Below are positions 9,701 through 18,160 of a stretch of DNA of 41,851 nt, in pieces. Origin of the DNA: DATEZO01 sp035255485 (GTDB lineage Bacteria > Pseudomonadota > Gammaproteobacteria > Burkholderiales > Burkholderiaceae_D). Under the pieces are notes generated by a model. The model saw only the letters and a program-made list of their open reading frames with translations, searched no databases and was not told where the DNA came from. The number at the start of each line of letters is the position of its first letter. The first letter of the stretch is position 1. The position numbers and the translations under genes were made by a program. The stretch is taken from contig DATEZO010000106.1 of NCBI GenBank assembly GCA_035255485.1, positions 1-41,851 on the forward strand, read 5' to 3'.

Positions 9701-11187
9701 GCCGTCAGAGTGAACTGATTGCGTCCGAGCGTGTCGCCGAGAGTGCTTATCCGCGCCAAGCTACGCTTCAACGCTGCGTTCGCGTCAGCCAACGGAACCT
9801 GTGTACTCCGCAGGTCACCGAAGAATGCAACGGCCTGCGGCTCAACGTCCAGTAACTCCAACCTGCAGTGGACGTTGAATGTGGCTAGCCAGCCAGCGAC
9901 ACTCAGGTAATCCCTATGTACTCCACACTCACCCGTCGCCGCCCGCCACGACAGCACAACAATAAGTCTGCGCGCGTCTTCGGGAGATTGAACCAGTGAT
10001 GAGAGACGTTTCGCGGCTAGGTAGGGGAGAAGTTGCTCAGGATACAGTTTGACCTGATGCTGTCCTGAATCGATGAACAGCCTCGAGCCGAGCAGATACG
10101 TCAATGAACTCTCAGAAAGCAAGGAGCCTACGAGCGGCCGGCACGACAATACGCCATCTCGCACCTTGAGAGCATCCGCGGCCAACTCCATGTTTGGCAA
10201 TTGACAAATTGCCGACGCTGCCGCGAGCTTCGCCACGGCCTCGTCCAAGCTCTCTGGGGAGGGGCGTCCAACCAGCGACTCGCGGTGGTCCGAGCGCTGC
10301 TGAGCCTGGACGCCAGCAACCATCCGCTCAAAAATGGAGGTTAGGTCGCTAGGCGGATTGGACAATGGGTCGACGTAAGACAGTACGTCGAGACTTCCCG
10401 GGCCGTCTGCAAGGTCATTTAGCCCGAAACGTCGCGCTGCATCCAGCAATGCCCTGCCGTCAGCGACACCATGGCGAATCTCAAGGTACAGATTGGCCGC
10501 CCTGCTTGACAGAGGAAGCAGCCTGAAGACCTTCAAGTGCTCCTTCGGGACGACCATCGCTTTGACGGTGCTCCCTGCATCGAACGCGGAGAGTCCCGCG
10601 CTCGGCGCATCAGCGGCATTCACTTCTTCTAACGTGTCGTCGGGCGACTCGTCCTTCGCGTCGCCCACATAAAGCGTTGTACAAAGCTCTGCTTGAATAA
10701 CCTCAAGAACAGATGGCGTGAGAGTGGCGGGGCGCGACGAGATAATCCAACTGACATCTGCGCCGGCGCGTCCAACCGCTCTGGACACCCTACGAAGTGC
10801 AGACTGAAGCCCCAACTCCCGACCCAGTGCCGCCTCGTCCAGCGAATCAACGAAAAGGTGCAGTCGCTCTGTGGCCGCAGCCTCCCATGCTCCGAACGCT
10901 TTGGCCTCGGTCGCTTCGAGAACGATTTGAAAGTCGGGCTCTTCGAGAAGTCGGTGAAGGGCAACGAACACAGCATGCTTTCCTTCGTCACGAAGACGTC
11001 GGGCGCAAGCTCGCAGTTCCATTGTTTTGCCGAAGTTGGCACGAGCCGTGATGATGGAGAACCGTCCAGTCAGAAGTTGCTCCCAGTCTAGGTGCCTGTG
11101 GCCCATAATATCTACGGCCAGAAGCTCCTCGACCGAATACTTGGTCAAGAGTCCAAAACGTCGTTCTAGGTTGAGGTAGTCAGTCAT
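6739..11187 (-). CDS. NACHT/STAND-like NTPase with PD-(D/E)XK nuclease and H-NS-type DNA-binding tail
   Basis: A 1482-aa protein. Residues 44-60 hold a P-loop variant (ARANFGKT, 48-55), followed by a Walker B with acidic run (LFVDSLDEA, about 111-119) and WIISSRP (about 147-153), the order seen in NACHT/STAND NTPases. A very long, mainly helical middle part (about 200-1230) could be a repeat-type sensor. Near the C-terminus, Asp1323, Glu1336-x-Lys1338 and Gln1355/Tyr1360 fit a PD-(D/E)XK nuclease of the type found in defence NTPases. The last 54 residues contain TWSGKGRRPKW (about 1451-1461), the hallmark minor-groove-binding motif of H-NS-family proteins. The gene is alone on the minus strand behind its own promoter and operator region (11289-11339). 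A role in defence against foreign DNA is inferred. It could instead be a DUF-type ATPase unrelated to known Avs proteins. Confidence 0.72.
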   Translation of the reverse strand: MTDYLNLERRFGLLTKYSVEELLAVDIMGHRHLDWEQLLTGRFSIITARANFGKTMELRACARRLRDEGKHAVFVALHRLLEEPDFQIVLEATEAKAFGAWEAAATERLHLFVDSLDEAALGRELGLQSALRRVSRAVGRAGADVSWIISSRPATLTPSVLEVIQAELCTTLYVGDAKDESPDDTLEEVNAADAPSAGLSAFDAGSTVKAMVVPKEHLKVFRLLPLSSRAANLYLEIRHGVADGRALLDAARRFGLNDLADGPGSLDVLSYVDPLSNPPSDLTSIFERMVAGVQAQQRSDHRESLVGRPSPESLDEAVAKLAAASAICQLPNMELAADALKVRDGVLSCRPLVGSLLSESSLTYLLGSRLFIDSGQHQVKLYPEQLLPYLAAKRLSSLVQSPEDARRLIVVLSWRAATGECGVHRDYLSVAGWLATFNVHCRLELLDVEPQAVAFFGDLRSTQVPLADANAALKRSLARISTLGDTLGRNQFTLTAENYWQAAKPGIEATLLEAYDSVGSDWHARTALLDIATHARLDVFRDKVLSEHGNDYAKLLGNSAQLVYLMALGRDDDAQALADAAKASPCLEERTLRLLLGELSWKKFDAKSIAELASKQFMRNRGGFNLRLALKYSVADSASPEQLAALTEGLLSYGVKYLEDLEGKSNKYTERNKNFAEAVQELIALVVRAESLPVERATQLCLTYYQAYGRFHFGSYDQSELTKALKQSDAVRQNLLREVIAQSDRTSDGIWRTFATYGLYWLWEDRDVEALAEPGFAELATRLKENAAAPKPVARAQKPKRDKLKLDEQSKVTLLTQVDSVKDGSNTNALAGIARWLSQTNHNSRYGECDFSAFETAAGPALASAARAGLSAIWRKRAPEFNEAEPNTTYYVTVAGLQGLHLDLGDGTKLPALSDAEVKQALFYGRFELNGYPKWFWSVVRAHEAVALEEFRKVLAAADAGAVSADKADALIRHLPDGLLAVQYGLGSAVWMFATSSASVNSYALEAALNCAVGGGSVDQNNFEGEAWSRISAAFRVPLPTLATLTSPENADLKARSEFDTRISEMMRLRSNAVVWGLFWLLHYPSAFGTRWERWRTSEQRAAEEFMFGLAAYIGEDRHSRLRAVAEKSMEGLKTLAALYEWVVAVVHESEDIAHEDGPYHVGARDNAQRLRDSLLPMISSVKSQAAYEVLDELRRKATGANAKYIQRLQFQMREEEAYVAPVAQEDYAKFERDFSPPVTSYMQFAQAVHNDLLTVKRDIEHGEFSLRRFFNLVVMEHIKTDTEGLALEEDFQALLGSELNHASSGRYGVTLEPILPAATRRDVLCQVGDMRATVELKMSERWTVADYVVALAEQLKGQYMQASNSKIGFFVVVLQRHRTWDNPTGGKVDFAGLIGLLKAEALELQAADPTLFLRIVGIDAAPQADFRKSMAVTKATINGPAKYANENGKTWSGKGRRPKWLTDALATGKTLADFDTGQPKA

Positions 11188-11288
11188 CGTGAGGCGGCTC
11201 GTTCAAATTCTTCTTCGTTATCGTCGGCCAAGCCGAGTTCGACGCATACAGCTTGGTCACCGGCTGCGTCAGTAGTCCTCCGCGGGGC

Positions 11289-11339
11289 GTTATACAGCCT
11301 TATCCATAATCAGGATAATTATCTCGTGACAGGATAATT
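11289..11339 (-). promoter_or_regulatory. Operator-like repeats and candidate promoter of the NTPase gene
   Basis: TTATCC (11300-11305) and GGATAA (11313-11318) form an inverted repeat with a 7-bp spacer. A further CAGGATAATT at 11330-11339 directly repeats 11311-11320. On the minus strand TTATCC (from 11318) and TATAAC (from 11294) are spaced 18 bp, so they may be a -35/-10 pair overlapping the inverted repeat. The NTPase start is about 100 bp downstream. This is a plausible repressor site; the cognate regulator is unknown. Confidence 0.45.
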
Positions 11340-11381
11340 TCGTGTACGTGTGGAGGCTAGTCTCAACAACTGCGACAAGCA

Positions 11382-11954
11382 TTATTTAGATAGCTTTATC
11401 GTATCGCCATCGATACGGATTTCATTCCGTATGAAGTCAATCCTTAACGCTTGATTGATACGCTCACGCGCGAGGTCACTGGAGCTAGTTCCGATAATTC
11501 GACAGACTCGTCGGGTCAGCTCCTCTACATTCAATTCCTCTACGCTTTCCAAAACGTAAAGCGCCACATTGCCGAGTTCTTCTAAGCACACTTCCTGCAC
11601 CTTACGTCTCGAGCTAGGGTAGAAGCATGCACCCCGAAAGTGATACGTCTTGGGGCCAATACGTGCCTCATGCCAAACGAAATCCTCTTCAGCACCATTC
11701 GCGCTGATGGAATCAGGAAACAAGCTACTAAGCCGGGCTTCAACTTTTTTGTCAAACCTCCCTAGCCCCCATGCTTTAGCAAGCCGTTTCATGACGACAG
11801 ACTTTAAAACTGGGCCCTCACCGTCAACAATTATGGCAAGCTGGTCACTTAGCTCGCCATCAGATTCAGGAAGAAAGAAATCGCGAGCGTAACCACCACC
11901 TGGAATAATAGGGCTATAGATTTCATATTCATGCTCTTCCAAACCATGCTCCAT
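11382..11954 (-). CDS. DUF3320-like protein downstream of type I R-M genes
   Basis: A 190-aa protein. Residues about 41-80 (IIVDGEGPVLKSVVMKRL followed by AKAWGLGRFDKKVEARLS) match the DUF3320 pattern, a small domain usually found at the C-terminus of large superfamily-1 helicases such as DUF4011 proteins. Here it stands without a helicase, followed by about 100 residues with Cys-rich and charged segments that I do not recognise. It is 41 bp after hsdR on the same strand, so it is probably the last gene of the first type I R-M operon. A DNA-binding or adaptor role is a guess. The start has no strong ribosome binding site. Confidence 0.55.
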   Translation of the reverse strand: MEHGLEEHEYEIYSPIIPGGGYARDFFLPESDGELSDQLAIIVDGEGPVLKSVVMKRLAKAWGLGRFDKKVEARLSSLFPDSISANGAEEDFVWHEARIGPKTYHFRGACFYPSSRRKVQEVCLEELGNVALYVLESVEELNVEELTRRVCRIIGTSSSDLARERINQALRIDFIRNEIRIDGDTIKLSK

Positions 11955-11995
11955 TTTTTGGTTTCTGCACGTTTAAGTAAGCTGCCCTAACTTGA

Positions 11996-14900
11996 TTAAG
12001 ACCAATCGGCACCCAGCGCCTCCGCCTGTTTCAACACCAGCTCTACCGCCAGTTCCTGCTGGTCCGGGGGATACTTGTACTTTCGCAGAACTCGCTTGAC
12101 CATGAGACGCAAGGTAGCTCGGACGCTCTCTCTAGCCGACCAGTCCACAGTGATGTTCTTCCGGAGATTCTCAGTGAGTTCGTGCGCAATCTTCTTCAGT
12201 GTCTCATCGGTCAGCTCCCGAACAGCAGATTCGTTCGTAGCGAGTGCGTCGTAGAATTTGACTTCATCGTCCGTCAGGCCTAATTGCTCCCCGCGGTTCG
12301 CAGCATCGCGGAACTTCTTTGCCATCTCAACCAGCTCTTGCATGACCTGAGCCGTTTCAATCGAACGATTCTGGTAGCGAGTCACCACGTTGGAAAGGAG
12401 TTCAGAGAACTTCTTCTCTTGAACCAGGTTGCTAGCGAAGCGGCTTTTGATTTCGCCTTCCAAGAGGCGCTCCAGCAGCTCTACCGCCAGGTTCTTTTCC
12501 GGTAGATTCTTGACCTGCGCTAGAAATTCGTCCGACAGCAGTCCTATGTTCGGCTTTTCCAGCCCAACCGCATCAAAGATGTCCACCACACTCTCAGACA
12601 CGACAGCGGAATTGATAATCTGACGAATGGCGTGCTCGCGTTGCTCATCAGTCTTCTTCTGGGCGGTAAGGTCCTTTTTGGTCAGGATGACTTTCACGCC
12701 CTGGAGGAACGCGACTTCCTCACGTACTTCCTTGGCCTCATCCAATGTGCAGCACAAAGTGAACGCCTTACTCATTGCCAAAGCGGTGTCGGCGAAGCGC
12801 TTCTTGCCGTCCTTGATGCCGAGCACATGGTTGGCAGCCCCTGCTAACGCCTTATGCCCGGCCGTCAGGAAGTCGACGTAGTCGAAGCCATGCAGCATCC
12901 CCCTGAGGACATCCATCTTCTCCATCAGCACACTGTAGGCCTCGCGGGCATCCACGGTTGGCTTCCCGCGGCCGCTCGACTGCGTGTACTCCTTCATCGC
13001 GGCCTTCAGTTCGTTGCCGATGCCGATGTAGTCGACAACGAGGCCGCCTTGCTTGTCCTTGAAGACCCGATTCACGCGGGCGATGGCCTGCATCAGGTTA
13101 TGGCCCTTCATTGGCTTATCTACATACAGCGTGTGAACGCAAGGGGCATCGAAGCCGGTGAGCCACATGTCCCGGACGATGACCAACCGCAGCGGGTCCG
13201 CTGGGTCTTTGAACCGCTTCTCGAGGCGCTTCTTTACTTGGCCGTTGTAGATGTGTGGACGCAGCAAGGCTTTGTCGCTTGCCGACCCGGTCATGACAAT
13301 CTTGATGGAGCCCTTTTCAGGGTCCTTGTCATGCCACTCAGGACGAAGCTTCACAATCTCGTCGTACAGATGCACGCAGATGTCCCGGCTCATTGCCACC
13401 ACCATGGCTTTACCTGATTGGGCCTTACTACGCTCTTCAAAGTGTGCAACTAAATCAGCTGCCACGCTGGCGACCCGAGGCCCTGCACCGACGACCTTCT
13501 CGAGAGCAGCCCAGCGACTTTTCAGCTTGGACTGCGTGCTTTCCTCTTCGTCCTCCGCTAGCTCGTCGACTTCGTCGTCAATGTGCGGCAGCTCTTCATC
13601 TTTCAGCTTTAGCTTAGCCAGGCGGGATTCGTAGTAAATAGCTACTGTGGCGCCATCTTCCTTCGCCTGCTGCATGTCGTAGACCGAGATGTAGTCGCCA
13701 AACACTGCCCGGGTATCGCGGTCTTCACTACTGACAGGCGTGCCGGTGAACGCCACAAACGTGGCATTAGGGAGCGCGTCACGCAGGTGCTGAGCGTAGC
13801 CAACTTGGTACGTTTCGTGGCCGGGTTTCCCTTTCAGCTTCGCCTCAAATCCGTATTGAGTTCGGTGCGCTTCGTCGGCAATCACTACGATATTGTGTCG
13901 GCCTGAAAGTACGGGGAACGTATCCTCGTCCTCCCCCGGCATGAACTTCTGGATGGTGGCGAACACGATGCCGCCCGATGGGCGATTCGCCAGTTTGGCG
14001 CGAAGGTCCTGGCGCGTGCTGACCTGAACTGGCTGCTCTCGCAATAGGTCCTGCGCTAAGCTAAACACCTCAAAGAGCTGGCCGTCCAGGTCATTGCGGT
14101 CAGTGATGACAACAATAGTCGGATTTTCCAACATTGGCTCTTGCATCACTCGAGCCGCAAAGCATGTCATGGTAATGCTCTTGCCACTTCCCTGGGTATG
14201 CCAAACTACGCCGCCTTTGCGGGTACCGCCAGGCCGAGACGCTGCGACTACATGACCTATCGCCGAGCGCACGGCGTGAAACTGGTGATAGCCCGCAATC
14301 TTCTTGACGAGGCGCCCGTCGTCCTCGAACAGCACGAAGTAGCGCAGATAGTCCAGGAGATAGGCCGGTGCCAGCACGCCGCGAACCAAGGTCTGTAGCT
14401 CGTTGAATTCACCCAGCGGGTCCAACGTCACACCATCAATGGTGCGCCACGCCATAAAACGCTCACCGCTGGCCGACAACGAGCCTAAGCGTGCTTCGGT
14501 GCCGTCGGAGACGACCAGTACCTCGTTGTACTGAAACACATCCGGGATTTGCTCTTTGTACGTCTGTATCTGGTCGTAAGCCTTCCATATATCAGCCTTC
14601 TGGTCAGCCGGATTCTTCAGCTCGATGAGCACCAGAGGAAGACCATTAACGAACAAGACGATGTCAGGGCGACGGGTATGGTGCGGCCCTTTGATGGAAA
14701 ACTGGTTCACCGCCAGCCATTCGTTGCGCTCAGGGTTCGCCCAGTCAATCAATCGCACGAAGTCGCCCCGTGTCTCGCCGTCCTTCGTATACTGGACCGG
14801 CACGCCACTGACCAGAAGCTTGTGGAAATGTCGATTAGCCGACAACAACGACGGGATGCTCAAGTCGAGCACCTGCTTCAAGGCGTCTTCCCGAGCATTA

Positions 14901-15082
14901 ACTGGAATGCTCGGGTTGAGCTTCTGAATTGCTTCGCGTAGACGGTAGGTCAACTGAACCTGTTGGTAGCCGATACGCTCTGGTTGGGGGCCGTCATGAG
15001 CGATGTCCGGGCCATAGAGATGCATATAGCCGACGTCGTGCAGCCATGATAAGACTTCTTGTTCGAGTTGGTCTTCGGTCAT
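11996..15082 (-). CDS. hsdR: Type I restriction enzyme, R (motor/nuclease) subunit, system 1
   Basis: A 1028-aa HsdR. The N-terminal nuclease has Asp140 (RRPDIVLF), Glu154-Leu-Lys156 (IELKNP) and QIQTYK (171-176). The SF2 motor has Walker A TQGSGKSIT (GSGKS at 298-302), DEAH at 403-406 and the FTGTP motif, then GFDAPCVHTLYVDKP and QAIARVNRVF typical of the second RecA domain. The C-terminal helical region that contacts the methylase complex is also present. It needs HsdM and HsdS to translocate and cut unmodified DNA. Its start overlaps the hsdS stop (ATGA), so the three genes are one operon read from 17908. Full length, with no damage seen. Confidence 0.95.
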   Translation of the reverse strand: MTEDQLEQEVLSWLHDVGYMHLYGPDIAHDGPQPERIGYQQVQLTYRLREAIQKLNPSIPVNAREDALKQVLDLSIPSLLSANRHFHKLLVSGVPVQYTKDGETRGDFVRLIDWANPERNEWLAVNQFSIKGPHHTRRPDIVLFVNGLPLVLIELKNPADQKADIWKAYDQIQTYKEQIPDVFQYNEVLVVSDGTEARLGSLSASGERFMAWRTIDGVTLDPLGEFNELQTLVRGVLAPAYLLDYLRYFVLFEDDGRLVKKIAGYHQFHAVRSAIGHVVAASRPGGTRKGGVVWHTQGSGKSITMTCFAARVMQEPMLENPTIVVITDRNDLDGQLFEVFSLAQDLLREQPVQVSTRQDLRAKLANRPSGGIVFATIQKFMPGEDEDTFPVLSGRHNIVVIADEAHRTQYGFEAKLKGKPGHETYQVGYAQHLRDALPNATFVAFTGTPVSSEDRDTRAVFGDYISVYDMQQAKEDGATVAIYYESRLAKLKLKDEELPHIDDEVDELAEDEEESTQSKLKSRWAALEKVVGAGPRVASVAADLVAHFEERSKAQSGKAMVVAMSRDICVHLYDEIVKLRPEWHDKDPEKGSIKIVMTGSASDKALLRPHIYNGQVKKRLEKRFKDPADPLRLVIVRDMWLTGFDAPCVHTLYVDKPMKGHNLMQAIARVNRVFKDKQGGLVVDYIGIGNELKAAMKEYTQSSGRGKPTVDAREAYSVLMEKMDVLRGMLHGFDYVDFLTAGHKALAGAANHVLGIKDGKKRFADTALAMSKAFTLCCTLDEAKEVREEVAFLQGVKVILTKKDLTAQKKTDEQREHAIRQIINSAVVSESVVDIFDAVGLEKPNIGLLSDEFLAQVKNLPEKNLAVELLERLLEGEIKSRFASNLVQEKKFSELLSNVVTRYQNRSIETAQVMQELVEMAKKFRDAANRGEQLGLTDDEVKFYDALATNESAVRELTDETLKKIAHELTENLRKNITVDWSARESVRATLRLMVKRVLRKYKYPPDQQELAVELVLKQAEALGADWS

Positions 15083-16365
15083 GCGGCCAAAAGCTCCTCA
15101 CTGCTACCCGCAATTTTTGATAGCGGTATCGTTCCCGTTATGAGACCTGGCAGCAAAGTATCGCGGACTTCGCGAAGAGTTTCAGCTTGCTGTAGACATG
15201 CCTCCCCTTTTTCAAGAAGCGGTTGCATTAGGCTTGAAAGCGCCTGTTGAACATTCATAGGCGGCTGTACAAAGGATAGCATTCCAAGTGCTTCAGACGA
15301 AACAGACTGCCCCTCGCGGGAGCTTGCTGAAACAGCATTAAAAAAATAGTCAGAACGAGTACGAATCAACCTGCCTAGCAGGTGGGGGATTACACTGTCA
15401 GCTCTAATTTCATAAACCTTGTATGCAGAGCTCACGCTTCCTATCTCATCTTGCATTTGACCAAAGTTCAAGACTTGACGGCTTAGACCGAAAACTAAAT
15501 CGTCCCGCTTGACTAATTTATTTTTTGCAGACGATGCAGAAAGTTTTTTCTTGTATATCTTTTCCCTCGGTAAGAGTCCATCGTTTGTCGACGCGTACTC
15601 AGGAACAATTAAATTTTCAGCCCTTTCGTTCCGCGCTTGCAGTACGTCAGAGAGACGTTTAATGCCCCATCCCTTCGGAATCATTCCTAACTCCGATTCC
15701 TCGAACTCATCTGGAAACAACGCAGCCGTGACATCATCTACGCCTTCAGGAACGCGGCCGTCTATCTTGGCGCGCACTGGGTCGAAATCGACGAACCATG
15801 ATTTGAATAACGCCTGGGCGATGGCTTCGAGCGTCGAATTGGTTTCTCGCAGAAGGTTAATGCGGTCATCAAGGGCACCTAGCACAGATATGACCTCATC
15901 TTGCAAGTGTAGCGGAGGAACAGCTACATTCATTTTTTTCGCCGCGCCGACATTGAAATGCTGCTGGACCGCGCCGACCGTATGAGAAGAGATATGGTGC
16001 GAGGCCACTGAGTTTACCCAATAGCAAAGAAAATGCGGTCGTAATTCCTTCCCGCACCTGATAATTACAAGGTCAGAGCAATTCGCATCTACTAGCCAAT
16101 TTGGAACTACTGCGCACGTTCCTGGTTGTCCGGTCCTAACGATTGCGACATCCCCTGGTTGGAGTCTGGATTTTTTTATCCGTTGATGAAAGACCGGTGT
16201 TACAAACTTTAAGTCTTTAGTATTAATGTTAAATGGCTCAATATTCATTGAGCGAAGGAATGGAACACCGGATTCAACGTATTCAGTGGCCATTGAACCG
16301 ACATAGCCGACAGTAACTTCGTCGGCTACCTCTTCTAAACGTTTAAGGGGCCAATCAGAACTCAT
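15079..16365 (-). CDS. hsdS: Type I restriction enzyme, S (specificity) subunit, system 1
   Basis: A 428-aa HsdS with the usual two-target-recognition-domain layout. The first TRD is about residues 5-175. The central conserved helix region contains STLEAIAQALFKSWFVDFDP (about 178-200). The second TRD starts after ELGMIPKGW (about 230) and is followed by a C-terminal helix. It should set the bipartite DNA target of the complex; the target cannot be read from sequence. It starts 11 bp inside the end of hsdM and ends in an ATGA overlap with hsdR. The coding region is visibly more AT-rich than hsdM and hsdR in its second TRD, as is common for recombining specificity genes. Confidence 0.92.
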   Translation of the reverse strand: MSSDWPLKRLEEVADEVTVGYVGSMATEYVESGVPFLRSMNIEPFNINTKDLKFVTPVFHQRIKKSRLQPGDVAIVRTGQPGTCAVVPNWLVDANCSDLVIIRCGKELRPHFLCYWVNSVASHHISSHTVGAVQQHFNVGAAKKMNVAVPPLHLQDEVISVLGALDDRINLLRETNSTLEAIAQALFKSWFVDFDPVRAKIDGRVPEGVDDVTAALFPDEFEESELGMIPKGWGIKRLSDVLQARNERAENLIVPEYASTNDGLLPREKIYKKKLSASSAKNKLVKRDDLVFGLSRQVLNFGQMQDEIGSVSSAYKVYEIRADSVIPHLLGRLIRTRSDYFFNAVSASSREGQSVSSEALGMLSFVQPPMNVQQALSSLMQPLLEKGEACLQQAETLREVRDTLLPGLITGTIPLSKIAGSSEELLAA

Positions 16366-17908
16366 ACCCGAGCCCTCCGAGCTTTTGACGAATCAACTGG
16401 TCGAGTTCAGCTCCTTTTGCCATCTGCTCGCCCAGCTTCTCAGTAAGTTGCTGCATCTTGGTGGCGAAGTCTTCATCGTTGTCTTCCACCTCTTCCGCAC
16501 CTACATAGCGCCCGGGTGTGAGTACGTGACCGTGCTCGGCGATTTCTGCCGACTTGACGCTACGGCAGAAGCCGGCAACATCTTGGTATTCCCCCGCATT
16601 TGGCTCACCGCGCCAAGCAGCGACGACGGCTGTAATTCGCTCAATTGCCTCGTCAGTTAGCTCTGCCTGCACTCGACTAATCATGGTGGCCAGTTTCCGC
16701 GCATCAATGAAGAGCACCTCACCTTTGCGATGCGCCTTTTGCTTAGCAAGGAACCACAAACAAGCCGGAATCTGCGTGTTGAAGAATAGCTGCCCCGGCA
16801 GGGCTACCATCACCTCAACGACATCTGCATCAACCATGGCTGCACGAATTGCGCCCTCATTGTTTTGGCTCGAGCTCATAGAGCCATTGGCCAGCACGAT
16901 GCCTGCGCGGCCGGTCGGCTTAAGGTGGTACAGCATGTGCTGCAACCAAGCGTAGTTGGCGTTACCTTGCGGCGGGTCCCCGTAGACCCAGCGGGGGTCA
17001 CCAGTCAAGCTGCCATGCCACCAATCGCTGATGTTGAACGGCGGGTTGGCCAAGATGAAGTCGGCCCGTAGGTCCGGGTGCTGGTCACGGGTGAATGTGT
17101 CTGCTGGCTCTCGACCGAGATTGAAGTCAATCCCGCGGATGGCCAAGTTCATTGCGGCCAGGCGCCAGGTAGTAGGATTCGCCTCCTGTCCATAGATAGA
17201 TACGTCACCTACCTTCCCGCCGTGAGCCTCGATGAATTTCTCCGACTGCACGAACATGCCGCCCGACCCGCAGCACGGGTCGTAGACTTGGCCGCTGTGC
17301 GGGTTGAGGATGGCAACGAGGGTCTTCACGATACTTGCAGGCGTGTAGAACTGCCCGCCGCGTTTGCCCTCGGCGCTTGCAAACATGCCGAGGAAGTACT
17401 CGTACACCTGCCCCAGGACGTCGCGAGCAACGTTGGGGTTGTCGCCAAAACCGATGGTGGAAATCAAATCGACTAGCTCACCGAGCTTCCCGTCCGGGAG
17501 CTGCGCCCGCGCATAGCGCTTGTCCAGAATCCCTTTGAGCTTGGGGTTTTCTGCTTCTATCAAGGTCAGCGCTTCGTCAATGCGCTTGCCGATGTCTACC
17601 TGCTTAGCTGCCGAGCGCAACGCCTCCCATCGTGCTGCTTCGGGCACCCAGAACACATTGGCCGCTTTGTAGTAGTCACGGTCTTCCAGCTCCTCTGCAA
17701 CTAGCTCGGCATCAGAGTCATGCAAGAAGTACTCGTCAGACTCGTCGGCAAACCGCTTCGTCAGCTCGACGCGACGTGCGTCAAAGGTGTCAGAGATATA
17801 CTTCACAAAAATGAGGCCGAGGACGAGGTGCTTGTACTCGGCCGCGTCCATGTTCGCGCGCAGCTTGTCGGCGGCGGCCCATAGTGTTTTCTTAATATCG
17901 TCAAGCAT
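16355..17908 (-). CDS. hsdM: Type I restriction enzyme, M (N6-adenine methylase) subunit, system 1
   Basis: A 517-aa HsdM. An N-terminal helical HsdM_N domain (about 1-150) precedes the methylase with motif I DPCCGSGG (210-217) for S-adenosylmethionine binding and motif IV NPPF (288-291) for catalysis. This methylates adenine in the host copy of the recognition site. It is the first gene of the hsdM-hsdS-hsdR operon. The chosen ATG gives an N-terminus (MLDDIKKTLWAAADKLR) that matches the family; the ribosome binding site is weak. The intergenic segment 17909-18160 separates it from the divergent metalloprotease-like gene. Confidence 0.95.
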   Translation of the reverse strand: MLDDIKKTLWAAADKLRANMDAAEYKHLVLGLIFVKYISDTFDARRVELTKRFADESDEYFLHDSDAELVAEELEDRDYYKAANVFWVPEAARWEALRSAAKQVDIGKRIDEALTLIEAENPKLKGILDKRYARAQLPDGKLGELVDLISTIGFGDNPNVARDVLGQVYEYFLGMFASAEGKRGGQFYTPASIVKTLVAILNPHSGQVYDPCCGSGGMFVQSEKFIEAHGGKVGDVSIYGQEANPTTWRLAAMNLAIRGIDFNLGREPADTFTRDQHPDLRADFILANPPFNISDWWHGSLTGDPRWVYGDPPQGNANYAWLQHMLYHLKPTGRAGIVLANGSMSSSQNNEGAIRAAMVDADVVEVMVALPGQLFFNTQIPACLWFLAKQKAHRKGEVLFIDARKLATMISRVQAELTDEAIERITAVVAAWRGEPNAGEYQDVAGFCRSVKSAEIAEHGHVLTPGRYVGAEEVEDNDEDFATKMQQLTEKLGEQMAKGAELDQLIRQKLGGLGYEF

Positions 17909-18160
17909 CAGGAATTCGTAACTGCGTTGGTAAAATCCATATTATGACCAGTTTTTGGGTTCTCTTCGGAAATTGTGGTTACGGCAACTTGACTGTCGTT
18001 TTCGCGCGAATGTACGCATGAGCTATCCTAAGGTCGCCAAGATGTGCTGACGAACCTGTCCCCGAGCAGATGACATGGAGAAGTCACAGCACGGTTGTTG
18101 GCGGTGTCATGTCGGTCTTTCGAACCTATACTTCTGCCCGACACTGACATCTCCAACTCT

